Below are positions 10,431 to 21,129 of a stretch of 64,000 bases of DNA, one piece after another (the first letter of the stretch is position 1; each line of letters starts with the position of its first letter). The notes under the pieces were generated by a model, which had not been told where the DNA came from, made no database searches, and saw only the letters and a list, made by a program, of their open reading frames with translations. A program made the position numbers and the translations under genes. This DNA is from Phyllostachys edulis (taxonomy: Eukaryota; Streptophyta; Magnoliopsida; Poales; Poaceae), in contig CM070563.1 in the NCBI GenBank assembly GCA_036346405.1, positions 26,783,600-26,847,599 on the forward strand. The letters run 5' to 3'.

Positions 10431-13094
10431 GTTCCCATTTCTGTCTTCTTTCCGGATTAAAACCCCCTCCATGCCCATCTTTTTCCTTCACTTCTCCTTT
10501 GTTGACTGAGGGGAGGGAGGCTTGCTCAAGCTCACCTTTGCGGCAAGATCCTTGCTGAAAGATCTCTCAGCTCCTACATTCCTTGCCGTCCCCATTTTTA
10601 CTAATGCGCGGTCTTGTTTCTACTCGTAGCTCACGGGACACTATCGTGCCATTGCGAGCTCTAGAGCGTGCCTAGGACTAACCCTTGTTGCCATTTTCGT
10701 CTCCGGTAAGCTCCTCTCAATTTCTTTTGCATCACATTGTGCCTCCTTACATAATGTAGTTTGCCCCACAACTAATTGCTTGATTGCTGCATAGGAGCGC
10801 TTGAATTTTGGGTTAGCCCCATTTTCGGCCGAAAGCACTGTTCACCGTCCCATTGCCATCTTGGTAAGCTATCCCTCGATTACTTTCATCCACACCATCT
10901 ACACCACCCACTGAAGTCTTCTCTACCTCCATTTCTCGGTGTTGTTGCCCAGGGAGCTCTCTCCTCGTGGAGCTTGCCGCTGCCGTCGCCATTACCATGG
11001 CCAACCCACCCCCAAGCTCCTCCGGACTCTCCTCAACCTCGGTAAGCTTCAGTGTACCTCACTTTAGCTTATGCGCGTGCTTGTTTGCACACCGCGGAGC
11101 TTAACTTGCACATGCACGCACACCGTGGGGGCGCCGCTGCCCATCTCAGGCTCGCCGCCGTTCTAGGCCGGGTCAACCGCCGCCACCACTACCAAGAGGT
11201 GCGCGTAGTTATCGTGGTTCCAATCATACCCTTGGCTCGCGCCGCCATGGCCGGGAACGCCGGCGAGGCTCCGGTGAAACCAGCGCCCTGTTGTCGGACG
11301 CACCGACAAATTCCTGTAGCGGAGCCATTAGGCCTTAAACACGGTGATTAGGCATTAATTGCAAATCTTCGTCAGAAATCTTCGTGGTTAGCTGCGTAAT
11401 GGTTGGCCATAATAGAATGACATGTGGGCCCCGCGCATAAGTGCATAGTGATCCGACCGGTGAACCTGTGGACCGGACTCATGGACCCTCGGTCCATGCA
11501 CTATGCAATGGACCGTGTCTACGACCCTTGGGCCCCACTTGTTAGTTCTAATTGATAAATCTGAGTTAAAAGGAAAACTCACTATTCACTGGGCCCACTG
11601 GTCAGTGACTGCGGCTAGAATAGCTCCCGGTAAGAAAAGTAATAAAGACATTAGAAAATTCGAAATGAATTATTGCACACTTTAAAATATGTATAGCTTC
11701 AAAAATACATAACTAATTCATCTCAACTCCAAAATGGATGAAACCACTTCTGATAATTTTCATTTCTAATGAACTTTAGATTAAAATTGGTTTCGAACAT
11801 GTCTCTATAGAAGATAGTATTATTTTGGAGATTGATCCATTAACACTATTATTTTTACAAAAGGAAATGCTGATAACTTTAGAAATTCATAACTAAATCA
11901 TGAAAACTCCAATTGAAGCAAACTCAACTGTTTTGGACTTGTATTAATATTCTATATTTATCCGTATAATCCTTTGTCCCACTACTGTTCTACAAATTTT
12001 GCCCAAATAATTAAATTACATGAACAGTAACCGAATTGATTTAATCTGGATTTTCCTGAAAGCTGATTTTCGAACGTTAATAACTCTCACATACTAAATC
12101 CAAATGAAATAATTATTTCACCTAAATTCATCTAAAATCTTGACTTAACTACTGTATAAAAATCATACATTTTTGAGTATTTTGAATTTTGAGGTATTTC
12201 TCGGGGTTTATTCGGTATTGTATTTATATAGATTCCGAGCCTATCGATATTGACTCCTACGCTACTGAGAGTGAGTAGCTAATCTTCCAACAAGACAAGC
12301 ATCATTTGAACTTTCTTTTGCATCATATTTGATCCCAGTTTTGCTAAGTTAGCGCAATGATAATTGCTTGCATGCTATTTTGATAATGTCGCTATTTTTG
12401 TGATGTGTAGATTAGTTATCTCCTATTCATTGAGGTTACCCTTGAATCATTCCAGTACCACATGCTTGAGTTAGGATGGTTGAAATATATTGTTCGGGTT
12501 TGCTTAGCCATGCAAGTCTAGAACCGGTAGCTAATTGTCTGGAATAACCCGACAATTATGGGATAAACACAACTATCATTATATGCTTTTGTTTCAGATC
12601 TTCGTATCTATTTTATGAGTTAAATTTTATCATTTTAATTGAGCTTTTGGTCTGGACAAGTGATGGTTAGTGATGGTGTCTTTGTGCACGAGCTTGGGTA
12701 AGTGATGGACTTGTCTAGACAATTAAGTACCGAACTTTGGGTACATGCGGTTCAAGAAAAACTCATGCTATCACACGTGGTGTATGGGCGCTGCTTGGTT
12801 AAGTAAGGGGTTGGTGTTGTTGAGTTGATGACTGGTGGTGTGAGGACGTATATGTGTTCCATCGCATATATGTTTCGTAGGGTGCCGATTGCAATTTCAG
12901 TAATGTCTTGGGTGAGCACTATTTAACCCTTATTTAATTGGGTCAAGATTCGGCACAACTTATGCGTCTGCTTGGTTAGTAGGCGGTATAAACTACACCT
13001 AAGCAGGATTACATCGCGCATGGGTGATTCAACTTAATAATATCAACTTGTTGAAAAATACTGAGTCTTGATTTACCCGGCCGGCATACCATAG
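10431..13094 (+). repeat. 3' LTR of chromovirus A, second segment
   Basis: Starts with the second GTTCC target copy and ends with CATAG (13090-13094), the target site of Tat element C. It corresponds to 36150-36912 and 40160-42000 of the related E copies. It holds the likely start region (GGATTAAAACC), an exon-like piece at 10795-10863 with TTGAATTTTGGG and TTTTCGGCC between a TAG acceptor and a GTAAGC donor, a second one ending at CCTCGGTAAG near 11040, and the acidic piece d at 12232-12270. The 11.3-12.2 kb stretch is AT-rich and shows nothing else I can name. Confidence 0.85.
12232..12270 (+). other. Acidic exon-like piece d in LTR of A
   Basis: The acceptor TTTATATAG ends at 12231 and the donor A/GTGAGT starts at 12271. 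With one carried base it reads DSEPIDIDSYATE and ends with one base over. Joined to 26823 it keeps an open frame (SEEGYEP and on). The intron between them is where Tat element C inserted. Confidence 0.55.
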
Positions 13095-13824
13095 TGTCGG
13101 TGTTTTAGAACCGAACTTACGTAAAGATTGTTTGATTCGGGGGGTCTCCTAGAATGGAATCACGCAGAGAGATTGACACAGGATTTTTATACTGTGTTCA
13201 GCCTTCTCCGAGAGAATAAGAACCCTACTCCTGTGTGTGTATGGTATTGAGTATATTCGAACAATCGGGAAAAACTAAGACTATTACAGATAGTGCTTGT
13301 ATTCCGATGGTCCGATTGCCCTCCCTTCCTTTCTCGATTGTCGCTTTTTATAGTACGTGAAGGAGCGGTTACTCGAGTGGAGTGGTGCCTCATCACATCC
13401 CATAACGGACGACGCTGGTAATAATCACCGTGTATTAACTCCTCCACGCCGCTCAATGACTATATACCGTAGATAATGCAAGATACGTGCCATTACTTCG
13501 CAGAGTAACAAAGATATGATGACTGCTTGAATCCCTTAATCAATAAGGCCCGCTTGTCTCAGAGGTTTAATTTATCATAAGGTGGTCAGAGCTGACCTAG
13601 TCGAGAAGAACCTACGATTATGAGATAGTCGTAGCAAGACTTACGATCGTAGGATAGTCGTAGCATAACTTACGACTATGGGGGTGGTCGAGAAGAACTT
13701 ACGACCACCCATTAGGCTCTTCCTCATAATATTAAGGGTATACTCGTGGTCCACATGACGCCATATTTACCTATAATAAGAATTATAGATAAAAGATAAA
13801 ATGAGGATTATTATATCCTCGTCA
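13095..13824 (-). repeat. 3' LTR of Tat element C
   Basis: On the + strand it opens TGTCGGTGTTTTAG and closes TCCTCGTCA, so in element sense it runs TGACGAGG to CCGACA. It matches 25603-26335 along its length. It contains perfect 9-bp inverted repeats at 13654-13679 and 13682-13710 (see the hairpin entries). Confidence 0.93.
13654..13710. repeat. Two hairpin units in the left LTR of C
   Basis: Stem ATAGTCGTA (13654-13662) pairs with TACGACTAT (13671-13679). Stem GGGTGGTCG (13682-13690) pairs with CGACCACCC (13702-13710). Both stems are perfect over 9 bp but differ in sequence. Their loops contain CATAACT and AGAAGAACTTA. The matching pair in the other LTR is at 26165-26221. Confidence 0.85.
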
Positions 13825-13841
13825 TCTAGCCCCGACTTCAA
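13825..13841 (-). other. Polypurine tract of Tat element C
   Basis: The reverse complement reads TTGAAGTCGGGGCTAGA directly before the 3' LTR. The GTCGGGGGCTAG type of tract is usual in Tat elements; here it is one G shorter. A related AGTCGGGGGCTAGG is seen at 52647-52661. Confidence 0.75.
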
Positions 13842-13982
13842 GTGAAAGCAACTTACTTGGTAAAGGAGTTATAGATGGTCTTACGACCACTAGAGGATCA
13901 GAGAAAGATAGTCGAAGGAAAAACTCTTCGATATTATTGTATGTTACTTTGACCAGAAATATGCTTGGTCAAGAAGATTACC

Positions 13983-14035
13983 TACGACTATCAAGTAGTC
14001 GTAAAAGCATTCCTACGATCACGAGGTGGTCGTAG
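13983..14035. repeat. Two hairpin units beside the left LTR of C
   Basis: TACGACTA (13983-13990) pairs with TAGTCGTA (13996-14003). CTACGATCAC (14013-14022) pairs with GTGGTCGTAG (14026-14035), with one T-G position. Here the order of the two stem halves is reversed compared with the other arrays, and the loops are only 3 to 5 bases. Confidence 0.75.
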
Positions 14036-14377
14036 TATAGTGATCGGAAGAAATAACTTTCCGATTATCGTTTCCTTTGGGTGAAAAAATCTAACCAAGG
14101 AAGTAATTTCGCTTGAGGTGTAAAAGCAAACCTGATTTTCTCGAACGGACACACTAGGGAATCTCAAACGATGCCCGTTAGCTTCGTCTGCTGAAGTCGT
14201 TCTCTAGACGGTGGCGACCCTTGGAATGTGACGCCTCTGGCTCAAGGTACGTGATTATAAATACTCACCGGGGGGTAAAACCTAAGATCTTACTTTTCCC
14301 CAAATCATTCTACTGTTCATCAAGTTCTTGTCTTCTCCGCCACCAACTCAGCCAAAAATCTCCTCTTTCTGAGAAAA

Positions 14378-15094
14378 ATGGCCGGGAGAGTCTCCGAATG
14401 GGCTGAGTCGGAGATGGATATGGCGAAGATGGAAGCCCTTGTCAAAGCTGCGAAGATTCCTGAGAGCATTCTTGTGGAGTGGTTCCCGGCGAACAAGCAA
14501 AGAATGGCCGTCGGGGAGGATGGACAAATTCCGCCTTCCAAAGCGCATCTTGTGAGTGTGGTCTACGATTGCTCGCTTCACCCCTTTCTTACACTTATAC
14601 TGAAAGCATTTTGGAGTGGAATTGGTGAACCTTGGTCCTAATTCCATCACAATGCTAAGCGATTTGTATATCTGGCGAGGCGCACAGGAATTCCAATGAT
14701 CTTGAGCTTTTTCAAGATTTCTACTGGAATGGCTCGCCAATCGAGGATATTTGGAAGTTGTGGTCCAAGCTCCATGATGGGAAGTCAAGGAGTATATTCA
14801 GATGTTCACTCGGTCCTCATTGCCGCTAGGAGGAAGAGGTGGTTTTACCGAAAGTCACCTCCGAAGACAGCCTTACCTTCAAGGAAGGTCACGAAAAGAA
14901 AGCTTCCCGATTTGACTCTCAGATGTCGGTCGAATCGCCCCTATATTCAAGCCATCAAGGATTTGAAAGCAGAGGGTTGATGGATGGCATGTGGTGAAGG
15001 ATTTCATCACACGCCGAATTAGTCCTTGAAGAAACGAGTGCCTCCTATGTGGAGGTACTGGGCCAAAAGACCACCAGGACTACGAGGGAGGTAA
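14378..15094 (+). pseudogene. Antisense ORF of Tat element C, N-terminal gypsy-type transposon domain
   Basis: This runs opposite to gag-pol, between integrase and the 3' LTR of C. It starts MAGRVSEWAESEMDMAKMEALVKAAKIPES at 14378 and reads to a stop at 14639-14641. Downstream pieces recognisable by family memory are LGPNSITMLSDLYIW, LFQDFYWNGSP and VKDFITRRISPLKKRV, but they lie in several frames, so frameshifts are present. The layout matches the putative plant gypsy-type transposon domain found in antisense ORFs of grass Tat elements such as Grande. The role of this protein is not known. The likely intron donor is near 15090 (GAGGTAAGT). It is a decayed copy, not a cellular gene. Confidence 0.75.
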
Positions 15095-15328
15095 GTAGTT
15101 TTTCGACTTAGCTCTCGGTTTGGTCTTCTTCAAAATTGTCTAATTTAATATCTTTATCTGCTTTTATACGCATCTTTCACGCATGAGATTGACGCTCGAG
15201 TCAAACTTGTTTGTGAGAAGCCCCACCACCTAGTGTGGCGGTTCCTCAAATTCTTGCGGTTTTATCCGCAGAAGAAAAGGTTGAGCGCCTAAAGGTAATC
15301 AAAAGTTGATTTCATCCTTAGGACTTCA

Positions 15329-15440
15329 TAGTCATAGAAAGAACTTACGACTAGGTAGTGATCGTAGAAAATCTTACGATCAGGGATATGTCGTAGAAAA
15401 GCTTACGACTAGGTACTCGTCGTAGAAAAACTTACGACTA
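15329..15440. repeat. Hairpin array, four units at exact 29-bp spacing
   Basis: The right stem halves start at 15346, 15375, 15404 and 15433, exactly 29 bp apart. Stems are TAGTCATA/TACGACTA (one mismatch), GATCGTA/TACGATC (15360-15366 with 15375-15381), and GTCGTA/TACGAC (15390-15395 with 15404-15409, and 15419-15424 with 15433-15438). The loops are GAAAGAACT, GAAAATCT, GAAAAGCT and GAAAAACT. The stem sequence changes on both sides together while the loop stays similar. The array lies in an intron-like stretch of the antisense ORF. Confidence 0.85.
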
Positions 15441-15474
15441 GCAATTGATTCTTCTTTCTTTTTACAGAAAGTAG

Positions 15475-16953
15475 GCATGAAAAATCGCCAGGACGACGAA
15501 GAAGTCGAACTGGTAACCATTGGCGCAGGGGCAATAGTGAACAAGGGCTCATCTCCTCCGACAAAAAGGCGTCGACTTACAAGAGTCGCCGACAAGGGAG
15601 GATCAAGCTCAAGTTCCTTTATTTCGACGAGGTCCTCAACAAAATCTGCAGCACACACGCTCGCAACAATAGCTGAGGTCGAAACAGCTGAAATTGAGGA
15701 GGATGAAGAACCTCTTGTGCGCAAGGCCCGTAAGGGCAAGGGCACGCTTCTTCGTGAAGCCGAGACTGGAGCGGCTACTGTTTAAGGAGACCGAGGAGGT
15801 CAAGAACCTCCTAGGCATAAAGTCCACAAGGCCAAGGTACCTTTTTATTATGACAAGAAAGCTTTCCGGTTTACGCCACTTCTAGATTTGTCAAGCAACT
15901 AGAAAAGGAGAACTGGAAGGAGTTTATGTCTTTGTGAAGGACAACGTTGATCCGGTGAGCCTCATCGTTGAGGGTAGCGCTGCTTTTGGAGTGATCGAGA
16001 CCGATCTCGGCCCTCCGGAAAGTCAGAGACCAGAGAGATGGTCCTCGTTCAAGACTCACGACCGAGGCGTGGTCGTGGATGAACCTATTCCCATCTCTGA
16101 ACTACTGACCGACGTGGTCGTAGCAAAGAAGTCGAAGAACCCTTCCATCGGGAAGATGGCTTCAAAGTTTTTGATCAAGTCCAGATGCAGAGGTATGTGA
16201 AAAAGCTAAAGTGTAAGAACAAGATTTACCTTTTGCTTTCCACAATTTGACTTGCTATCCTTTTGTTTATTTTAGCTCGACTCCTTCAAGCCCCCATAGT
16301 GGTTTCTATCAAAAGCCCATTGCGACCTCTCCGGTGATTGGAGAGATGACAACAGAGATGGTCGAAGGATCATCCACACTCGGGTTATGGAAGAAGTCGT
16401 GGCTCTCAAGCGGTTGTCACGACCACTGAAGTTGTAGCTATAGCCACTGAGGCAGCGACCATAGTTACCGAGGTGGCGTCTTCAAACACTGAGGTAGCTG
16501 CAATGACCACTGAGGTTGCAGCTACTACTACTGAGGTAGTGGCTACAACCATCGAGGTAGCGGCTATAATAAATGAGATAGCCACCATGACCACCGATGT
16601 GGTCGCGGGACCAGCAGAGGCGTCAGAGAAGCTTACGCCCAAGGTGGTGATGTGCGGACCACCGCAAGGGAAGGAAATCATTGCAGACCTCCTTCCCGGT
16701 ACCCAAAGAGAATTTACAATTTTAATCAAGATGAGGAATACTTCAACTTCGCTCGATTTCTTTGGTCTGCGCCCATAGTGGGGTCTTCGCCTTTAGATTC
16801 GCCACCGAGTCCCCACCCCAAAGACATTCCCAATAGAGGGAACACTTTTGATAATGAGCGCTTTGAGAAGGTTTGGTGGGACCAAGTTGAGAGAGTGGAT
16901 GAGTCAAGCACCCGTGAGTGGTTTACTCGATATTTGCTCGATCAACCATGAGT
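15475..16953 (+). pseudogene. Antisense ORF of Tat element C, central exons
   Basis: Pieces in order: 15477-15785 (charged and Ser-rich, KRRRLTRVADKGGSSSSS, possible nuclear signal KRRR); 15934-16200; about 16430-16690 with tandem TEVAA/TTEVVAT repeats; then a conserved piece around 16800-16953 with PHPKDIPNR and FEKVWWDQVE. The last piece ends at a donor GT/GTAAGT at 16954. The same PHPKDIPNR...EEVWW piece is found on the - strand of element F at 53728-53940, also followed by a donor, which supports it as a real exon of the family. A TGA lies just before the donor here. The product is not known. Confidence 0.65.
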
Positions 16954-17180
16954 GTAAGTATTTGATGATACTTATGCATACAGTATAATCTTTCTTATTT
17001 CTCACCGTCTTTTCTTTTGCGAAAGCCATAGAACAAATCGCCGTTGTCGGTGAGTATCATCGACAACTTCTAGAGCCGCAACAGAAAGAGGAACTCGCAA
17101 AAGCAGCAGAGAGGTGGTAAGTTACTATTTTTCATAGTCGTTTTCGACTTGACCGCTTATATAGTGCTTACGGGGGTTTG

Positions 17181-17318
17181 TCGTGGAAAAACTCATGACT
17201 ATATGCTAGTCGAAAAGAATTACGATCGGATGTTTAGTCGTAGAAGAACTTACGACTAGATCCATAGTCGTAAAAGAACTTACAACTAGATCAATGGTTG
17301 TAGAAAAGCTTACAACCG
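17181..17318. repeat. Hairpin array, three to five units at 30-bp spacing with compensatory stems
   Basis: Left stem halves start at 17235, 17265 and 17295, exactly 30 bp apart. Stems: TAGTCGTA (17235-17242) with TACGACTA (17251-17258), perfect; TAGTCGTA (17265-17272) with TACAACTA (17281-17288), which is a G-U pair in RNA of the element strand; GGTTGTA (17296-17302) with TACAACC (17311-17317), perfect again with two pairs changed on both sides. The loops are GAAGAACT, AAAGAACT and GAAAAGCT. Two weaker units precede at about 17181 and 17207. Confidence 0.85.
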
Positions 17319-17741
17319 ATTTAATAATGTTCATGTCCACTTTTAACCTTTACGGAGTTAAACAAATGATGAAAAACTCGCCGACTCGCCGATTATCAAA
17401 AAGAGGAGTCGAGAGTTACAGGAGAAAGTAGAATTTCTCCGAGGAAGCTTAAAGAAGCTAACTCGCAACCGAAAGGGTGCAGAAAGGATAAACAAGAAGT
17501 GCCGAACTTAAGATCGCTTATGTTTTCGATCTTTGCTCGATCACTTCTTTTAGGAAAAGAAGATGATATGAGAAAGCTCGTAATGAAGTCCAAAATAAAA
17601 CTTTGGTCATTCACGAGATTTCTCGATTCCGTGAGAGAAAGATGAAGAAATTACGAGACTAAAATCCCAAGATCGTAAGCAATTTTTTACTCAATCTTTT
17701 TACGAGCTCTTTCCATATTCTCACTCTCATTTCTTTTCTAG

Positions 17742-18400
17742 AAATGGAAGTTGAACTGGGAAGGCTCGAAACTGAGCTCAGGGACAAAACCATGATTTAC
17801 AATGAGACTGTCCGCATTGCCAAAGAAAATGCGGAGGAGATTAGATCATGGGAGAAGAAGCATGCTGAGACTATTACCTCCCATGATGAAGAAATCAAGA
17901 AATTGGATTCTCGACTTGCAGGTAAGGAAATCTTTTACCTGTAATTATTTTTGTTTTCTTTTCCTCTAGAAGTTTATTTTTGCTTGACCGGTCTTATTCT
18001 TTTCAGAGCAAGCGGTCAAAAACAAACAACTCCGCGAGGCTTCGACTCGTACCCAACAGGAGATGGAGACAATGAAGATTAATCTTCAAAGCAAAGGTCA
18101 CGCTCTCAACAACGACTTAGTGAGGTACATACCGAGGAAAAGCTCCTCAAGATGATACGATGGTCGCTCACGTAAGTACAATTGGGGAACAAGTCGGCTT
18201 TACAAGAACTAGTGACCACTCAAGACCAACCAAACCGAATCGATAAAGGAGGCGGTCGGTTGCGAGAAGTTATGCATTGGCAAAACTTAAAGCTCACGAC
18301 CCCAAACTTTAATGTTCAACCAATCGAGCCGACTTCGATCGCCTCAAGCGAAGCAAGTCGTCGATTGAAGAAATGCAATCGAGTTGGCGGAAGGTTTTGA
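17742..18400 (+). pseudogene. Antisense ORF of Tat element C, coiled-coil and C-terminal exons
   Basis: Exon 17742-17921 is framed by the acceptor TTTTCTAG and the donor A/GGTAAGG and reads VELGRLETELRD...KKHAETITSHDEEIKKLDSRL. The next exon starts at 18007 after CTTTTCAG and continues in phase as EQAVKNKQLREASTRTQ, so the heptad pattern of a coiled coil runs across the splice. The C-terminal piece near 18290-18400 (PNFNVQPIE...SSEASRRLK) matches the C-terminal piece of element F (SLNLQMLEADFSCLE, - strand). Frameshifts lie near 18130-18280. This is the best evidence that the antisense gene is spliced. Confidence 0.7.
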
Positions 18401-18725
18401 GGAAATGCAACTGGGCTCTCTTCTTGAGTAGTTTGTAACAAAACTGAAAAACAATCTTTTGTTGATGTATTATATAATCCATCTTGTTTCTCGCAAATCA
18501 TCTTGTCGAGTAGTTAGTAACTCAAAAGATAATTAACTAAATGAAAGACTAAGAATTGAAGTCAAATTAATAACTTTATCCTAGCCCCGACTATTTGTTT
18601 AGTTTGTTTAGACGAACTAAATAAATAGTGTTAAAAAGGGTTTCAAAAAAGAGAGGTTTGTTTAACTTGTTGTTTTTATCACAACCGCCATGCAATCGGT
18701 CGAAAAAGTGGAAACGAATCGACAC

Positions 18726-19262
18726 TAGGAAGTTCCTTCTAGTGGGCGTGACCACGCAGAGAGGAAAGTCTTCGACTAGGTGATGTTACCATCTCGACTA
18801 GATTATTTAAGTCGAGAACAAAGAACTTGAGTTAAACAAACATCCAGAGGACTTCAAAAATTCATTCGCCCTTCTTTGGAGGACTCGATAAGTCTGCCCC
18901 GATAGCAAGAGTAGGAAATCGAACGATGCTAGGAAGTTCCTTCTAGTGGGCGGTGACCACGTGCAGAGAGGAGAGACTTCGACTAGATGTGTTTCTTCTT
19001 CCGACTTAGTTGAGACGAATCAATACACCAAAGGCAAATGAATAAATCTAAAAAGTGCACTCGCTTAGAATATTTTTCAAAAGAACGGAAGAAATAATCT
19101 AAGGTGAAAGGAGTAAGCTTTCAAAAATTATTTCGACTAAATAGAACCCGAGCTCTTTGTGTTGGCGGCAAAAGGGAGTAACGAGTCATTACTAGGAAGC
19201 TCCTTCTAGTGGGCAGGACCACATGCAGAGAGGAGAGGCTTCGACTAGGTGATGTTACCTGC
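18726..19262. repeat. Three dispersed copies of a 60-bp block in Tat element C
   Basis: Blocks starting near 18726, 18930 and 19192 share TAGGAAG(T/C)TCCTTCTAGTGGGC, a GACCAC core and GCAGAGAGGA, then TTCGACTAG. One reverse-oriented copy is in element F at about 52178-52245, on the matching side of its integrase. The three copies lie between the antisense ORF and the end of integrase. The 18401-18725 stretch holds nothing else I can name. A role in transcription end or in the untranslated region is inference. Confidence 0.65.
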
Positions 19263-19384
19263 CGTTCGACCAGTGTAAAGGAAACTGGGTGTTTGGAATA
19301 TAGTCGAAAGATTATGAAAGCACTACTCAAAAGTAAGACAATAGAGGTAGAGAGAACCTGAGTTTTTATTGTCTGAATGATGGG

Positions 19385-20521
19385 TTACACATAAAACTTG
19401 CGTAACTGGTCGATGTTCCAAGAATTCGAGAGAACCTGGCCGTCTTTCATTGCCAATCGTACCGACCCTGGACGAGTAACTTCGACCACTGTGTAAGGAC
19501 CTTCCCACTTGGGAGAAAGTTTGTTCCGATTAGACTTGGATTGGCAGAGTCTCAAAACCAAGTCACCTACAGCGAGGCTACGAGGTTGGACCTTACGATC
19601 GTAGTGTCTTCGCAGGGCTTGTTGATAGACTGCTGAACAAATTAGGGCCTGGTTCCTCCTTTCTTCAAGTAGATTAATATCATCTGCTTGAAGTTGTTCT
19701 TGGTTGGAGTCTGTGAAAGTTTCGACTCGTGTTGATCAGATCTTTAGTTAGGAGGAAGCATGGCTTCAGCTCCGAATACTAGAAAGAATGGTGTTTCACC
19801 TGTAGCCCGACTGGTAGTTGTACGAACAGCCCATAATACAGAGGGTACCTCTTGTACCCAAGCCCCCGAGCGCTTGATGAGTCGGTCAAGACTCGAGTCT
19901 TAATTCCTCTCATTATTTGGCCGCTTGCACGCTCGACGCCCCATTACTTTGGGGATGGGCTCTGAAGCATAACATAACTTGGTACCCAACTCAACGCAAA
20001 ATTCCTGAAATTTTGCGCCGAAAATTGCTTACTATTATCTCGTAATTATTCGACTCGGACTCCAAATCGAGTAATTACGATCTCATCATAAACCGCTTTG
20101 CCGCTTAGTTGTTATCCGATCCACAGTGTTGGCTTCAATCCATTTTGTGAACGATCAATAGCCACAAAGAAACTCAAACCTCTTGGAGCTTTGGGGAACG
20201 GTCCTAGGATATCGAGACCCTGTGTTGCAAAAGGCCAAGATAGAGGTATTGTTTGTAATGCCCGATTTGGTTGGTGTATCTCGTCGCTATGAAACCGCAT
20301 CGACACACCTTTTAACCAACTCTTTAGCATCGTAAAGGGTCATTGACCAAGTAAAAACCTTGTCGAAAGGCCTTACCGACCAGCGTCTCAGAGGAAGCAT
20401 GATTCCCACAGATGCCATCATGTATGTCGTGAAGAAGTGTTAATCCTCGCTCATAAATGCATCGCATGAGCACCCCTTGAGTACCTCGCTTATAGAGGAC
20501 TCCTTCCACCAAAGTATACAT
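19385..20521 (-). pseudogene. pol: Integrase of Tat element C, broken
   Basis: On the - strand, 20521-20324 reads the zinc-binding N-terminus (LYKRGTQGVLMRC, then LLHDIHDGICGNHASSETLVGKAFRQG). 20330-20112 reads ALQTIPLSWPFATQGLDILGPFPKAP, where the first catalytic Asp lies in GLDILGP. Further on the frame breaks repeatedly, and only short pieces such as RDNSKQFSAQNF are seen. The C-terminal tail YTVVEVTRPGSVRLAM and LSNSWNIDQLRKFYV ends at a TAA (19385-19387), just as in element F. At least three frameshifts are needed, so it is inactive. Confidence 0.85.
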
Positions 20522-20599
20522 TTTGGCTTTTTAGGGATAAGCGATCCGCCTCGAGATCGCCTTCGTCTGTAACCCTTCTAAAGATATACATAGATGGGT

Positions 20600-21129
20600 G
20601 TCATCCATGTATCCTCGTATTCTAGAGATTTGTCTCAATAGGAGGTGTTTTCGTTCGTCGACGAGACGGCTTCGAGTTGTTCCAAGAAGACTCCTTTTGG
20701 TACTTCAGATCGGAAGAAGCTATTCGAGCAAGTCGGTTCATGAGGAAATTATCCTTTCGAGGGATGAATTGTGCCTCAAACCTAAAAATGCTTTTCTAAC
20801 TTACGACTTCCGATAAGTATCGAGACATTGTCGGATTAGAGCACCGGTACTTTTTTCCGACTTGATTCACGACTAGTTGAGAGTCTCCTCTCACAAGTAG
20901 TCGGCGAATCGAGAGCGCCACGCTTTCAGATGCCGCCTAGCAAACCTTCAGATCTCGCCACGCTGTTAGTGGCCCGAAAGTTTAATTGTATGGCATACTT
21001 TAAGGTCTCTCTCGTAGGAGATACCAGACCACCAAATTTCGAGCCACTTAAAGTAAGTGACCCGTCAAAGTACATCGCCCATCGGTCGGGAATCAGATGG
21101 GGATCTGAGAAATGTTCAGATTTGTCCAT
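20600..21129 (-). pseudogene. Additional RNase H domain of Tat element C
   Basis: After the normal RNase H tail, the - strand frame from 21129 reads WAMYFDGSLTLSGSKFGG and IQLNFRATNSVARSEGLLGG. The YFDGS Asp is the first catalytic residue of the extra RNase H that typifies the Tat lineage. The Glu of the usual AEYEGLL motif has become Arg-Ser context here (ARSEGLL). The frame stops at 20926-20928, and further pieces toward 20600 are out of frame. Element F keeps AEYEGLL at the same place (about 45215). Confidence 0.75.

Noticed and set aside
15329..17318. CRISPR-like array
   Set aside because: Units of 29-30 bp are contiguous hairpins without unique spacers, in a plant retrotransposon. Not CRISPR.
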